Made by a program: the position numbers and the translations under genes. A model generated the notes under the pieces. That model was not told where the DNA came from. It saw only the letters and a program-made list of their open reading frames with translations, and searched no databases. From Oricola thermophila (GTDB lineage Bacteria > Pseudomonadota > Alphaproteobacteria > Rhizobiales > Rhizobiaceae): a stretch of 64,000 nucleotides of DNA. The stretch is taken from the NCBI RefSeq assembly GCF_013358405.1, contig NZ_CP054836.1, forward strand, positions 434,001 through 498,000, written 5' to 3'. Shown in pieces: positions 56,380-64,000 of the stretch (its first letter is position 1; each line of letters begins with the position of its first letter).

Positions 56380-56546
56380 CTGATGGTCCCGAGTGGCGGA
56401 AGAGCTGTTCCGCGGAAAAGGATGCACCGCTCGTCTTCGCCGGTGCCAGCGCAGGAAACGCAAGAAGATGCCGCTCCCATCCTGCAGGAGGGCACCGGGC
56501 GCGGTTTCGGGAATCGCGCCCGGCATGATCGCGCCGCGAATGTGGC

Positions 56547-57116
56547 TTATTCGCGTCCGTCCGCGCCGCCGCTGACCGTCAGCTTAGGCAGGACCCTCTG
56601 CGCGTCGCGCAGGGCGAGGTACCACGGGTCCATGGCCAGGGTGCGGTCGACGAGTTCCCGCACGGTTGCCTCGTCCTCGTCGCTTTCGACCCGGATGTCG
56701 ACGCGGGTCTCGAGCGGCCCGGCCGGGGACGAGCCGAGCCCAAAGATGGCGCTGTCGTCGAAATCGGTCTCGACCGTGACCTCGACGCTGCGAAAGACCA
56801 GTCCTTCGCGCGCGGCGAGCATCTTGATCGCCATGCCGACACAGCCGACGATCGCGACGCGGGCATGGAAGCCCGGCGGCGGGGCGGACGCATCGCCGCC
56901 CATGCCGCGGCCGAGATCGGTGACGGTCGAGAAACGTCCCTGCTCGACCGTGCAGGCGAGGCCATCATCGATCCGGCCGGTGGTCACGAGCGTGCTTTTC
57001 GCATCCTCCGGCCGGGCCTTCATCCGTGCGATGACGCCGTTCTGGGTTTCGCGTATCACCCTGTCGCGGTCCGGCTGGGCCGCGAAGTCTTCAGTTTTCG
57101 TTTTCATATCAAGCAT
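56547..57116 (-). CDS. OsmC-family protein (downstream copy)
   Basis: The 189-residue protein has the OsmC/Ohr shape: GGDASAPPPGFHARVAIVGC and GMAIKMLAAREGLVFRSVEV, where the Cys in VGCVGMA is the family peroxidatic-type cysteine. OsmC proteins reduce organic hydroperoxides or handle electrophiles. ATG 57116 with GGAG six bases upstream is the likely start. It lies 13 bases after the flavin monooxygenase gene and is the last gene of the HxlR-controlled unit. Confidence 0.82.
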   Translation of the reverse strand: MLDMKTKTEDFAAQPDRDRVIRETQNGVIARMKARPEDAKSTLVTTGRIDDGLACTVEQGRFSTVTDLGRGMGGDASAPPPGFHARVAIVGCVGMAIKMLAAREGLVFRSVEVTVETDFDDSAIFGLGSSPAGPLETRVDIRVESDEDEATVRELVDRTLAMDPWYLALRDAQRVLPKLTVSGGADGRE

Positions 57117-57129
57117 GTGAGTCTCCATT

Positions 57130-58365
57130 TCATGCGGCCATCCTGCCGCGGGTTCGAGTGATGTGATCGGCCAGCACTTCGGCATCGGCGCCGACGCCGT
57201 CGATAAGCGCGGAGTTGCGGCGACGCATGAAGGGCAGGCCGAGAACGTAGAGGCCGGGCAGGACATGCCCGCCGCGATGGGCGAGACGTCCCCTGGCGTC
57301 GAAGACCGGCAGGTGCAGCCAGGCATAATCCGGTCGGAAACCGGTCGCCCAGATCACCGTCCGGTACCTGCCGCGCGACAGGTCGCAGGCCAGGCGCGGA
57401 GCGGACGGGCAGGCGGTCGGATCGAAGCGTTCTGCCGGATCGAGGCCGTCCAAACCTTCCTGCAGCGCCCAGTCGTCGAGCGCGGCCAGCAGGCGGTTCA
57501 TCTTGAGATCCGAGAGCGCGCAGTGATTGGCGAGGGCGCCCGAGAACAGCACCCGGCCGTCGCGGATGCCCGCCAGGCGGCCGACGATCTCGATGCCGTC
57601 GCCTTGCAGGGCATTCAGATCGAGGAATTGCCGTGCCGACGATCCGACAAGCTGCAGCGAGGGGACGCGGCGGGCGCGGTCGATATCGTCGACCTCGTCG
57701 ATGGTCGTGCCGTGGATGCCGGCGCGCTCCATCCACCACTGGATGTCGCGGCCACGGTAATGGCGCGGCATGCGGATATGCTCGCCGGCGGCCAGCGTGA
57801 CCTCGTGTCCGGCGGCGCGGATCTCGTCCGCAAGCTGGACGCCGGTGGCGGATGCGCCGACAACCAGGACGCCGCCGGGCGGCAGCTGGCCGGGGCCGCG
57901 ATAGCCGAACGGCGTCAGCTGCAGGATATCCCCGGGCAGCCCGGCCGCCAGCGCGGGAACGTTCGCGACGGCGCAGGCGCCGGTCGCGATGACGAGGTTG
58001 CGGCATGACCATTCGCCACGGTCCGTCGAAACGCGGTAACCGCCGCCTTCCGCCGTGACGGAACGGACCGTCGTGAAAGGCTCGACGGGCGCGGCGCTGG
58101 CCGCCGCGTAGTCGCCGAGGTAGCCGACGATTTCCGGCATCGACATGAAGCCGTCCGGGTCGGGTCCCGCATAGGCGAAGCCGGGAAGCCGGCTCTGCCA
58201 GTTGGGTGTGAGGAGCCGCAGGCTGTCCCAGCGCTCGCGGCGCCAGGAGTTCGCTACTTCGCCACGCTCGAGCACCACGTGGGCAATGCCGCGCTGCGAC
58301 AGGCAGTGGCTCATCGCAAGGCCGGCCTGGCCGGCGCCGATGACAACCGTGGAAATGCGTCTCAT
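57130..58365 (-). CDS. Flavin-dependent monooxygenase (CzcO/FMO-like)
   Basis: The 411-residue protein has an N-terminal FAD motif VVIGAGQAGLAMSHCL and a second nucleotide motif LVVGASATGVQLADEI near residue 178, with ATGFRPDYAWL near 335, the Class B monooxygenase arrangement. Such enzymes oxygenate soft nucleophiles using NADPH; the substrate is not evident. An AGGAG site precedes the ATG. Between two OsmC genes, it fits an oxidative or electrophile-handling operon. Confidence 0.85.
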   Translation of the reverse strand: MRRISTVVIGAGQAGLAMSHCLSQRGIAHVVLERGEVANSWRRERWDSLRLLTPNWQSRLPGFAYAGPDPDGFMSMPEIVGYLGDYAAASAAPVEPFTTVRSVTAEGGGYRVSTDRGEWSCRNLVIATGACAVANVPALAAGLPGDILQLTPFGYRGPGQLPPGGVLVVGASATGVQLADEIRAAGHEVTLAAGEHIRMPRHYRGRDIQWWMERAGIHGTTIDEVDDIDRARRVPSLQLVGSSARQFLDLNALQGDGIEIVGRLAGIRDGRVLFSGALANHCALSDLKMNRLLAALDDWALQEGLDGLDPAERFDPTACPSAPRLACDLSRGRYRTVIWATGFRPDYAWLHLPVFDARGRLAHRGGHVLPGLYVLGLPFMRRRNSALIDGVGADAEVLADHITRTRGRMAA

Positions 58366-58414
58366 TGCATCTGCTCCTTGTCCGGGTTTGCGGAGGCTTG
58401 CCGCCGGGCCGCGA

Positions 58415-58531
58415 TCAGCGGGCCTTGCGGGGGATCGGGCCGGAGCGTGCCTTCGGCGCGATGGCGAACGGCTTGTAACGGCCGAGGTCGAAGCGGGCAG
58501 CGCCGCGCAGGTGTTCGGGGGCGATGTACAT
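58415..58531 (-). CDS. Possible 38-residue basic peptide of the HxlR-controlled unit
   Basis: The frame reads MYIAPEHLRGAARFDLGRYK then PFAIAPKARSGPIPRKAR; it lies between the second OsmC gene and the monooxygenase gene. AGGA nine bases before the ATG gives a ribosome site. It is Arg/Lys/Pro-rich and cysteine-free. It is one of three similar-sized ORFs of this unit, but they do not obviously resemble each other. Short length makes it uncertain. Confidence 0.5.
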   Translation of the reverse strand: MYIAPEHLRGAARFDLGRYKPFAIAPKARSGPIPRKAR

Positions 58532-58606
58532 CTGTTTATTCCTTTCGTTTCGGGGAGGTCGGCAATTGCGGCCGGGACACGTGCCCCGGCCGGTTGTCGT
58601 GGGGCG

Positions 58607-59167
58607 TCAGGCCACGGAAACCGCGACGCTGGTGGGGTTGGTCAGGATGTCGAACACGGCCGAGCGCTTCTGCGACTGGGCGACCAGTGCCTCGATATCC
58701 TCGCGACTGGCATCGGCGTCGATTTCGAAGCGCACGCGGATGGACGAGAAGCCGTTGCGGATTTCCGGGTCCATTCCGAGGATGCCCTGCACATCGATAT
58801 CGCCTTCCACGACGGCGCGGACCGACTTGAGCTGGATGCCGCGATGCTGGGCGACGGCGGCGACACCGCCGGTCAGGCAGCTGGCCAGGGCCGAGAGCAC
58901 GATCTCCGTCGGGGTCGGGGCGCGGTCGGCCGCGGCGAAGACGACGGGATGGTCGGACTCGATCCTGAAGGTCTTGGCGCGCTGGTGCTCCTCGCCAAGG
59001 CCGAAATAGCCGTTGATGGCGTTGGAGCTGTAGGTGCCCTCGACCCAGTCGCAGGTGCTGCGGAAGGTGAACCGGGCGGCCTGCGGGGCCTCTGCGAAAG
59101 CGCCGCGGGCGCCGATGAGAGCTTCGGTGTTGACGCCGTTGTCGGCGATGGTGGTTGCGATATTCAT
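58607..59167 (-). CDS. OsmC-family protein (upstream copy)
   Basis: The 186-residue protein is a second OsmC family member, distinct from the downstream copy. The core is APTPTEIVLSALASCLTGG with the reactive Cys, followed by helix AAVAQHRGIQLKSVRAVVEG. It is preceded by a short ORF and the methyltransferase gene, and a GAAAGGAAAA ribosome site lies before the ATG. Two OsmC proteins in one operon are unusual and suggest specialised substrates. Confidence 0.85.
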   Translation of the reverse strand: MNIATTIADNGVNTEALIGARGAFAEAPQAARFTFRSTCDWVEGTYSSNAINGYFGLGEEHQRAKTFRIESDHPVVFAAADRAPTPTEIVLSALASCLTGGVAAVAQHRGIQLKSVRAVVEGDIDVQGILGMDPEIRNGFSSIRVRFEIDADASREDIEALVAQSQKRSAVFDILTNPTSVAVSVA

Positions 59168-59251
59168 GGTATTTTCCTTTCGGGTTTTCAGAGTTGGTTT
59201 CAGTCTCGATGGGGACGCGGCCAGGTTTCCGGCGGCCGCGCCATGCCGGCC

Positions 59252-59407
59252 CTAACGCAGGACCAGCAGGTGAGCGGGAAGCAGCGTCCGGCGATGACCG
59301 TCTTTCGGTCGGTCGATGCCGGAAATCTGCGAACCCATGCCGGAATTGGTTTTTCCGTTCGCTGCGGAAATCAGGGCGTGAAAACGCCTGGAAACGGGGT
59401 TTTTCAT
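59252..59407 (-). CDS. Possible 51-residue peptide of the HxlR-controlled unit
   Basis: The frame begins MKNPVSRRFHALISAANGKT and ends HRRTLLPAHLLVLR. GAAGGA eight bases before the ATG looks like a genuine ribosome site. It sits between the methyltransferase and the first OsmC gene, with no cysteine and a net positive charge. No family is recognised. Confidence 0.45.
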   Translation of the reverse strand: MKNPVSRRFHALISAANGKTNSGMGSQISGIDRPKDGHRRTLLPAHLLVLR

Positions 59408-59433
59408 CTCGGTTTTCCTTCGGTTGCAGTCGA

Positions 59434-60333
59434 TCAGGACCCGGGAGAGCGGGCGGTGATCAGCCAGGACGAACTGTCCATCCAGAGGCCTTCGGGCGTG
59501 GTCTCCACGCCGGAGAAAAGCTCTTCGAGGGCGCGCACGATCCCGGCGCGGCGGGCCTGTCCAAGCTCGCCGGCCTCGCGGAATGTTTCCCCGGCGGGCC
59601 CGATGGCGAGCTGGAAGCCGATCGCGTCCTCGATGTCGCGTCCGACCAGCACCTTCGCGTCGATGCGCCTGAAGGCGATGTCGGTGAAGCCGGCGGCCTC
59701 CATCTGGGCGCGGGTGACGTCTTCGCTGGCCATCGAGAAGGGGCCGGGGCCACAGGTCAGCGCTTCCTCGCCGGGAGGCGGCAGGAACCGGCGGACCACC
59801 TGGTGCGGCTCGTTGAGCCAGGGATTGTCCTCGCGGCGGCGCCAGACGATGTGGGCCACGCGGCCGCCGGGTTTCAGCGCCTTGCGCATCGAGCGGAGCC
59901 CGGCGACCGGGTTCATGAAGAACATGGTTCCGAAGCGGGAAAACACGAAGTCGTAGGCGTTTTCCTCCAGCCCGCGTTCCGCGTCGCGGGCCGCGAAGTG
60001 GATGTTGGGGGCGAGGCTGAACTCGGCGCAGTTCCACGCGATGTCGAGAAAGGCCTGGCAGCAGTCGATGCCGACGACATGGCCGCCCGGGGCGACGCGA
60101 TGGGCGATCTCGATGGCGGTATCGCCGAAGCCGCAGCCGACATCGAGGACGCTGCTGCCGGGTGCGATGCCGAGCGCCGGCATCACGGCCGCGCTGTGGC
60201 GGGACAGGCCGCCGACCAGGATATGGCGGTAGCGGATGAATTTCGGGGCCAGAATATCGTTCCAGAAATCGACGAGCGGGGAGGGCTGCTCGTGTGCGGC
60301 GGAGGGCGCCGCGAATGTCGGGTTGATGGTCAT
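59434..60333 (-). CDS. SAM-dependent methyltransferase
   Basis: The 299-residue protein is a Class I methyltransferase: motif I is SSVLDVGCGFGDTAIEIA near residue 60, followed by GIDCCQAFLD and a later WNEPHQVVRRFLPPPGEEA region with a C-terminal tail. Substrate type is unknown; a small hydrophobic molecule is possible. AGGA eight bases before ATG 60333 supports the start. It is the second gene of the unit divergent from the HxlR gene. Confidence 0.85.
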   Translation of the reverse strand: MTINPTFAAPSAAHEQPSPLVDFWNDILAPKFIRYRHILVGGLSRHSAAVMPALGIAPGSSVLDVGCGFGDTAIEIAHRVAPGGHVVGIDCCQAFLDIAWNCAEFSLAPNIHFAARDAERGLEENAYDFVFSRFGTMFFMNPVAGLRSMRKALKPGGRVAHIVWRRREDNPWLNEPHQVVRRFLPPPGEEALTCGPGPFSMASEDVTRAQMEAAGFTDIAFRRIDAKVLVGRDIEDAIGFQLAIGPAGETFREAGELGQARRAGIVRALEELFSGVETTPEGLWMDSSSWLITARSPGS

Positions 60334-60394
60334 GTCGAATGTCCTTGGTGTGATTGCGTATCGGTCCGGCTTTTCAGGCCGGGGGTGCCGGCGG

Positions 60395-60514
60395 TCAGCG
60401 GGACCAGTGGGCCGGGGCGTCCCATCTCGCCTGCGCGGACCGCTCGGCGCGGCGCTCGCGAACAAGGCGGATGGGGCCGAATTCACGGCGAATGATTTTG
60501 CGCGGGTTGAACAT
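60395..60514 (-). CDS. Possible 39-residue arginine-rich peptide, first gene of the unit
   Basis: The frame MFNPRKIIRREFGPIRLVRE then RRAERSAQARWDAPAHWSR is strongly Arg-rich, cysteine-free and begins after AGGACAAAGATC. It would be the first translated frame of the transcript that diverges from the HxlR gene, 61 bases upstream of the methyltransferase gene. It could be a leader or a functional small protein. Confidence 0.45.
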   Translation of the reverse strand: MFNPRKIIRREFGPIRLVRERRAERSAQARWDAPAHWSR

Positions 60515-60691
60515 CTGATCTTTGTCCTGTGTCGGTGGCGTCGGGGCTGTCCCTCGGCCGGTGACAGGACGAATAGCGGAGCGGACGGGCGGGTTCTGCT
60601 TCAGGGAGTGAAGGATTCAGCTACAGAAATCGGAGAATCCTGCTACAATTTGTGAAGCTCGGGGCGTCCGCGCCGTGGAGAGGGTGAGCAG
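60515..60691. promoter_or_regulatory. Divergent promoter region of the HxlR regulator and its target unit
   Basis: The 177 bases between the - strand unit and the HxlR gene are AT-richer near 60605-60655 than the coding sequence around them. Divergent HxlR regulators usually bind in such regions. No perfect inverted repeat of operator length was identified by eye, so the operator position is not claimed. Confidence 0.5.
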
Positions 60692-61372
60692 ATGAACTAC
60701 AACCAGTTCTGTCCCATCGCGAAGGCGTGCGAGGTTCTCGGCGAGAGATGGACGATCCTGATCCTGCGAGAAATCCTCATGGGCGCGCGGCGATTCAACA
60801 CGCTGCAACGGGGCCTCGGGGACATTTCTCCCGCGCTTCTGACCAGCCGCCTCAAGGGGCTGGAACAGCACGGCTTGGTCATCAGGCGGCGGATCCCCGG
60901 GCAAAAGGGGTTCGAGTATTTTCCCTCGGAGGCCTGCGAGGCGCTGCTGCCGGTTCTTGTCGCGCTCGGCGAATGGGGGATCGTATGGGCCCGGCAAACG
61001 ATGTTTGCCGAGGACTTCGACCCGGAGCTCCTGATGCTCTATCTCGAAAGAAGCATAGACAGGGACAAGATCAAGGGCGCCGAGACGATCATCAAGTTCC
61101 GCTTCTCGGACATTGCCGATCAAAGCGACTGGTGGATCATCGTGAACCCCGAGAAGGCGGAGGTCTGCCTTCGTGACCCGGGCAAGGATGTCGACGTCTA
61201 CTTCAACTGCACGGTGCGCACGATGACCGAGGTCTGGATGGGAGACCGCACCTATCGCGACGCGATCAAGGCCGGCGACCTGTCCATCGAAGGGGATGTC
61301 TACCTGACCCGGAACGTTTCCGCCTGGCTGCGTGCCAGTGTATTCGTGGATTCGCCGCGCGAGCCGGCCTAG
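60692..61372 (+). CDS. HxlR-family transcriptional regulator with SCP2-like C-terminal domain
   Basis: The 226-residue protein has an HxlR winged helix at residues 1-105 (NYNQFCPIAKACEVLGERWT, LTSRLKGLEQHGLVIRR), with Cys7 in the position used for redox or electrophile sensing in related regulators. The C-terminal half resembles an SCP2-like lipid/ligand-binding fold. GGAGAGGGTGAG precedes the ATG. It is divergent from the methyltransferase-OsmC-monooxygenase unit, which it most likely controls. Confidence 0.85.
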   Translation: MNYNQFCPIAKACEVLGERWTILILREILMGARRFNTLQRGLGDISPALLTSRLKGLEQHGLVIRRRIPGQKGFEYFPSEACEALLPVLVALGEWGIVWARQTMFAEDFDPELLMLYLERSIDRDKIKGAETIIKFRFSDIADQSDWWIIVNPEKAEVCLRDPGKDVDVYFNCTVRTMTEVWMGDRTYRDAIKAGDLSIEGDVYLTRNVSAWLRASVFVDSPREPA

Positions 61373-61384
61373 CGCTGACGATGG

Positions 61385-61574
61385 CGAATGCGGACCGGCG
61401 GTCCGCCCCGTCGAGCCGGGCATCGGCAAGGAGGGGCGGGACGGCGAGCAGGGCGAGCGCGACAACCGTGCCGCCGGCGCGGACGAGGAAACCGCCGCCG
61501 AACAGGCGACCGAAGATCCAGTCGCCGAGCGCGATGAGCAAGGCCGTCGATCCAATCAGAGACAGTATCCGCAT
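61385..61574 (-). pseudogene. Remnant of the membrane-protein gene (copy B)
   Basis: The fragment starts MRILSLIGSTALLIALGDWI, aligns with the first 103 residues of the 606-residue protein at 52861-54681, but lacks 41 residues (in-frame 123-base deletion) between LLI and WIFGRLFGGGF. Similarity ends near 61381-61405, just past the HxlR stop, so the rest of the gene was lost or replaced when the HxlR-side DNA joined. Confidence 0.8.
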
Positions 61575-61692
61575 GAGGCAGCCGCGATCCGGAATCGCGA
61601 CAACTTTGCCCGGAAAACGCGAAAAATCCGTCAGGCCCGCTTTCGACCGCATGGCCGGGGGCGAAACACGTCATCGAATTCCTGCCGGCGGC

Positions 61693-62502
61693 CTAAGGCC
61701 CGGTGACGTCGTAGGTCCAGACGCGGAAGTTCTTCAGGACGTGCGGGCCGAAGGAGTTGATCAGCGGGACATCGGCGGCGTCGCGGCCGCGGGCGACGAC
61801 GATGCGGCCGATGCGCGGCATGTTGTTGCGCGGGTCGAAAACGTGCCAGCGGCCGCCGAGATAGACCTCCATCCAGGCGGAGAAATCCATCGGGTCGAGG
61901 ATCGGCACGCCGATATCGCCGAGATGGCCGTTCACGTAGCGCGCCGGGATGTTCATGCAGCGGCAGAGCGTGATGGCGAGGTGGGCGTAATCGCGGCAGA
62001 CGCCGACCCGCTCGTTGTAGGCTTCCAGCGCCGTGCGGGTGGCGCGCGCCTTCATGTAGTCGAAGTCGAGATGGTCGTGGACGAAATCGCAGATCGCCTG
62101 GACGCGGCCCCAGCCGGGCTCGACATTTCCGAACAGGTCCCAGGCGATCTGGCTCAGCCGGTCGGTTTCGCAATAGCGGCTACCCATGAGATAACCGATG
62201 CATTCGTCAGGAAGCTCGGGGACCGGGATCTCGGCTGCATCCGGAAAGGCGGGATCAAGGGTGCCGGGATCGGAGATCGTGGCATCGGCCCAAAGCGAGA
62301 AATCGCCCGCCGGCGCGGTGAAGCGTCGGCAGACATTGCCGAACATGTCGAGATAGGTGTGCGTCGGCACGGCGGGCGTGGAGACCAGCCGTTCAGGCGC
62401 AACCAGGTCGCCACGGCGCTCGGGCCTGATTTCCATCAGGCACACCATGGGCGTCGGCTGCTCGCACTGGACCGTCAGTTCGTATCCGAAACGGATCTGC
62501 AT
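61693..62502 (-). CDS. Transglutaminase-like protein, intact copy B
   Basis: The 269-residue protein has an N-terminal beta-rich Bact_transglu_N region (VSTPAVPTHTYLDMFGN) and a transglutaminase core with the Cys in VGVCRDYAHLAITL near residue 165, the His in GHLGD near 190 and the Asp in FDPRNNMPRIGR near 228, the usual triad. Such small cysteine-protease-fold proteins are common in Rhizobiales beside DUF1488. The paralogue at 54801-55282 has lost the catalytic Cys. ATG 62502 gives the full fold. Confidence 0.87.
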   Translation of the reverse strand: MQIRFGYELTVQCEQPTPMVCLMEIRPERRGDLVAPERLVSTPAVPTHTYLDMFGNVCRRFTAPAGDFSLWADATISDPGTLDPAFPDAAEIPVPELPDECIGYLMGSRYCETDRLSQIAWDLFGNVEPGWGRVQAICDFVHDHLDFDYMKARATRTALEAYNERVGVCRDYAHLAITLCRCMNIPARYVNGHLGDIGVPILDPMDFSAWMEVYLGGRWHVFDPRNNMPRIGRIVVARGRDAADVPLINSFGPHVLKNFRVWTYDVTGP

Positions 62503-62511
62503 GGACGCATT

Positions 62512-62778
62512 CTAGCGGAAATCTTCCGCGGTCAGCACATAGACGGTCTGCCGCCTGTTGGAATAGGCCTCCCGCGCGACGCTGCGGATGGATTCGCGCT
62601 TGCCGTCGAAGGAATTCAGGAAAAGGGATTCGTCTCCCGGCATATCGGGGGCCTTTTTCACTATGGCATCGATGTCGATGCGAAACGGCACTGTCGACAT
62701 GCCGTCATGCCCGACAAAACGGATCTGCCGGCGTCCGGGATCATAAAAGCGGCTTTCGTTGAGAAAGGTCAGCGTCAT
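62512..62778 (-). CDS. DUF1488 protein, copy B
   Basis: The 88-residue protein matches DUF1488 (MTLTFLNESRFYDPGRRQIR and the VYVLTAEDFR end) and is paralogous to 55292-55558. The start overlaps the stop of the next upstream gene (ATGA), showing cotranscription. Its role is not known. Confidence 0.8.
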   Translation of the reverse strand: MTLTFLNESRFYDPGRRQIRFVGHDGMSTVPFRIDIDAIVKKAPDMPGDESLFLNSFDGKRESIRSVAREAYSNRRQTVYVLTAEDFR

Positions 62779-63044
62779 CGTTCCGTCTCCTGGTCGGTCG
62801 AGACCGGCGTCCGGGCCGGTTCCGAAGTGTTTGCCGGACCGATGCCCTGGCGGAAAAACTCAATGCCCCGCTCGTCGAGAACGCGGACCAGATCCGGCTC
62901 CGGCGGTATCATGCGCGATGCCGCCATCGCGATGGCGATGCTCTTTGCCGCCGCGAGGCTGACGGCCTCGCAATGAACGCGGTCGACAACGGCAAGCGCG
63001 GCGTCGGGGTGACGGTCGCGGCAGTATTCGATAACGATTCTCAT
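62775..63044 (-). CDS. Small protein of duplicated block, copy B
   Basis: The 89-residue protein begins MRIVIEYCRDRHPDAALAVV, as in copy A (55681-55905), with a longer C-terminus (PANTSEPARTPVSTDQETER). ATG 63044 is used to match copy A; a longer in-frame start at 63122 would read into the next gene region. Function unknown. Confidence 0.7.
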   Translation of the reverse strand: MRIVIEYCRDRHPDAALAVVDRVHCEAVSLAAAKSIAIAMAASRMIPPEPDLVRVLDERGIEFFRQGIGPANTSEPARTPVSTDQETER

Positions 63045-63090
63045 CCGTTTTTCCCGTTCCGGGCCGTCCCGCCAAAGGGCGGGGGCCGCA

Positions 63091-63231
63091 TCACTTCTTC
63101 TTGCCGGTGAAGCCGCCGGCACCGGAAGTCCTCAACGGTGCCATGGTGTCCGAGGAAGCCGCCTGCTTGGCCGGCTTGTCCTGTTTCGGTTTCCGGATTT
63201 CCTTGTTGCTGCGTTTCTGACCCTTGGCCAT
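63091..63231 (-). CDS. MAKGQKRSNKE small basic protein, copy B
   Basis: The 46-residue protein starts MAKGQKRSNKEIRKPKQDKP and ends GGFTGKKK. The first eleven residues match copy A except one, while the tail differs, which argues for selection on the N-terminus. GGATCGAT lies before the ATG, and the gene is inside the small-gene run of copy B. Confidence 0.7.
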   Translation of the reverse strand: MAKGQKRSNKEIRKPKQDKPAKQAASSDTMAPLRTSGAGGFTGKKK

Positions 63232-63258
63232 GATCGATCCTTTCAGGATGCGTGGTTG

Positions 63259-63546
63259 TCATTGAGTGCGGTTTTCCGGTTCGCTGCCGCGTTTCTCGTC
63301 CAGTACGAGGGCGGCCTCGAGTTCGGCGTGGTCTATCTTCACCATCTGGCGACTGCGGGCTCCCTCGCGCCTGGCGGGCAGGTGGATGAAAGTGGCGACG
63401 CGGTGCCACGCGACCCAGGACCTTCCCTCGACGGCCTGCTCATCCTCGTCAATGTCGTATTCGCCCGCCGGTTGCGGGGAGCCGAGTGCCGCAAGGAAAA
63501 AGGAATGGCGGAAACTTGCGGTGGTGCGGCGGGTGCGAGTTGGCAT
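63259..63546 (-). CDS. Hypothetical 95-residue protein, copy B
   Basis: The protein begins MPTRTRRTTASFRHSFFLAA and shares YDIDEDEQAVEGRSWVAWHR and RQMVKIDHAELEAALVLD with copy A at 56092-56379. It has no recognised family. It opens the copy B block and diverges from the metallophosphoesterase gene. Confidence 0.7.
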   Translation of the reverse strand: MPTRTRRTTASFRHSFFLAALGSPQPAGEYDIDEDEQAVEGRSWVAWHRVATFIHLPARREGARSRQMVKIDHAELEAALVLDEKRGSEPENRTQ

Positions 63547-63790
63547 CTTATTGTCCCAAGCGGCGGAAGGGCCGTTCCGCGAAAACAGGCCTGCCGTCCG
63601 CCCTGTCGGCGCAGGAGGCGCGTGGCCCTGCCGTTGCCCGGAAGGTTGCGATCACGCGGTGTGTATCCCGGAAACACAGTCGCGCTTCGATTGTGGCCAA
63701 TTCGCGTCCGGCCCTTCCGAATTGTGCTGCGAAACGCCGCCGGCGGCATGCCGTCACACGGCTGTCACGCGACTCTGGTTTTGGGCTGTC

Positions 63791-64000
63791 ATGCAGATGC
63801 GCGACGACAGGCCGGGCGAGGAAAAGAAGTTCCGAACGCTCTTTCTCTCCGACATCCACCTCGGAACGCGGGGATGCCGCGCCGACATGCTGCTGGATTT
63901 CCTGCGCGAGCACGACGCCGAGAAGATCTATCTCGTCGGCGACATCTTCGACGGCTGGCGGCTGAAGCGCGGCTGGTACTGGCCGCAGGTGCACAACGAC
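63791..64000 (+). CDS. LpxH-like metallophosphoesterase, N-terminal end only
   Basis: Seventy codons are present before the window ends. The sequence LFLSDIHLGTRGCRADMLLD holds the DxH metal motif, and IYLVGDIFDGWRL the GDxxD motif, of the calcineurin-like UDP-2,3-diacylglucosamine hydrolase (LpxH) family of lipid A synthesis. Alphaproteobacteria often use LpxI or related enzymes, so the exact family member is not certain. ATG 63791 is preceded by a weak ribosome site; ATG 63797 is a second choice. Confidence 0.75.
   Translation, partial: MQMRDDRPGEEKKFRTLFLSDIHLGTRGCRADMLLDFLREHDAEKIYLVGDIFDGWRLKRGWYWPQVHND

Larger units (their letters stand above)
61385..63546 (-). repeat. Duplicated gene block, copy B
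   Basis: The counterpart of 52861-56379, in the same order and strand. It ends on the left in a fragment of the membrane-protein gene that abuts the HxlR gene. Copy B keeps an intact transglutaminase but has lost most of the membrane-protein gene, so the two blocks have decayed in opposite places. Confidence 0.8.

Overview
The window is GC-rich, densely coded alphaproteobacterial DNA. The hup/hyp/hox order, the soxBDAG locus, DUF1194, DUF3775 and DUF1488 genes, and a DUF559 gene behind a palindromic dispersed repeat all point to the Hyphomicrobiales (rhizobia-like, perhaps Phyllobacteriaceae). No rRNA, tRNA or CRISPR was recognised.

Region 1 (1-16349, all + strand) is the distal part of an uptake [NiFe]-hydrogenase locus. 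It holds the end of hupF, then hupG, hupH, hupI (rubredoxin), hupJ, hupK, hypA, hypB, hypC, hypD, hypE and hypX, the regulators hoxA and hupT, the H2-sensing hydrogenase hupU-hupV, and hypF. Nearly all genes touch or overlap. The structural genes hupSLCD should lie just upstream of base 1. The set covers Fe-S subunit assembly, nickel delivery, Fe(CN)2CO synthesis (CO through HypX) and H2-dependent transcription.

Region 2 (16399-20448) holds a DMT permease, a DUF3775 gene, and an overlapping purine-catabolism pair puuD-guaD. Region 3 (20519-25559, - strand) is soxBDAG, the heterotetrameric sarcosine oxidase. Next come a DUF3772/MscS channel, a small exported protein with a clear terminator, a first dimethylglycine dehydrogenase-like enzyme, a DUF1194 VWA-like protein, and a GbdR-like AraC regulator.

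Region 4 (33833-51990) is a cobalamin-dependent methylamine-type demethylation module: a corrinoid reactivase (RACE), a methyl-corrinoid:THF methyltransferase, a dedicated MetF-like reductase, a corrinoid protein, two non-pyrrolysine MttB-family methyltransferases, a DUF1638 protein and a second dimethylglycine dehydrogenase-like enzyme. With GbdR and SoxBDAG it could take a glycine-betaine-like substrate down to glycine and C1-folate. Four of the proteins that must touch the corrinoid protein carry Arg/Gly/Ala-rich tails. An AT-rich island with a stand-alone SIR2-like gene (45851-46891) interrupts the module.

Region 5 (52003-64000) holds an unknown gene, then a block of six small or hypothetical genes present twice in the same order and strand (52861-56379 and 61385-63546). 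One transglutaminase copy is decayed in the first block, and the membrane-protein gene is decayed in the second. Between the copies lies an HxlR-controlled operon of two OsmC proteins, a methyltransferase, a flavin monooxygenase and three short ORFs. The window ends inside an LpxH-like metallophosphoesterase gene.
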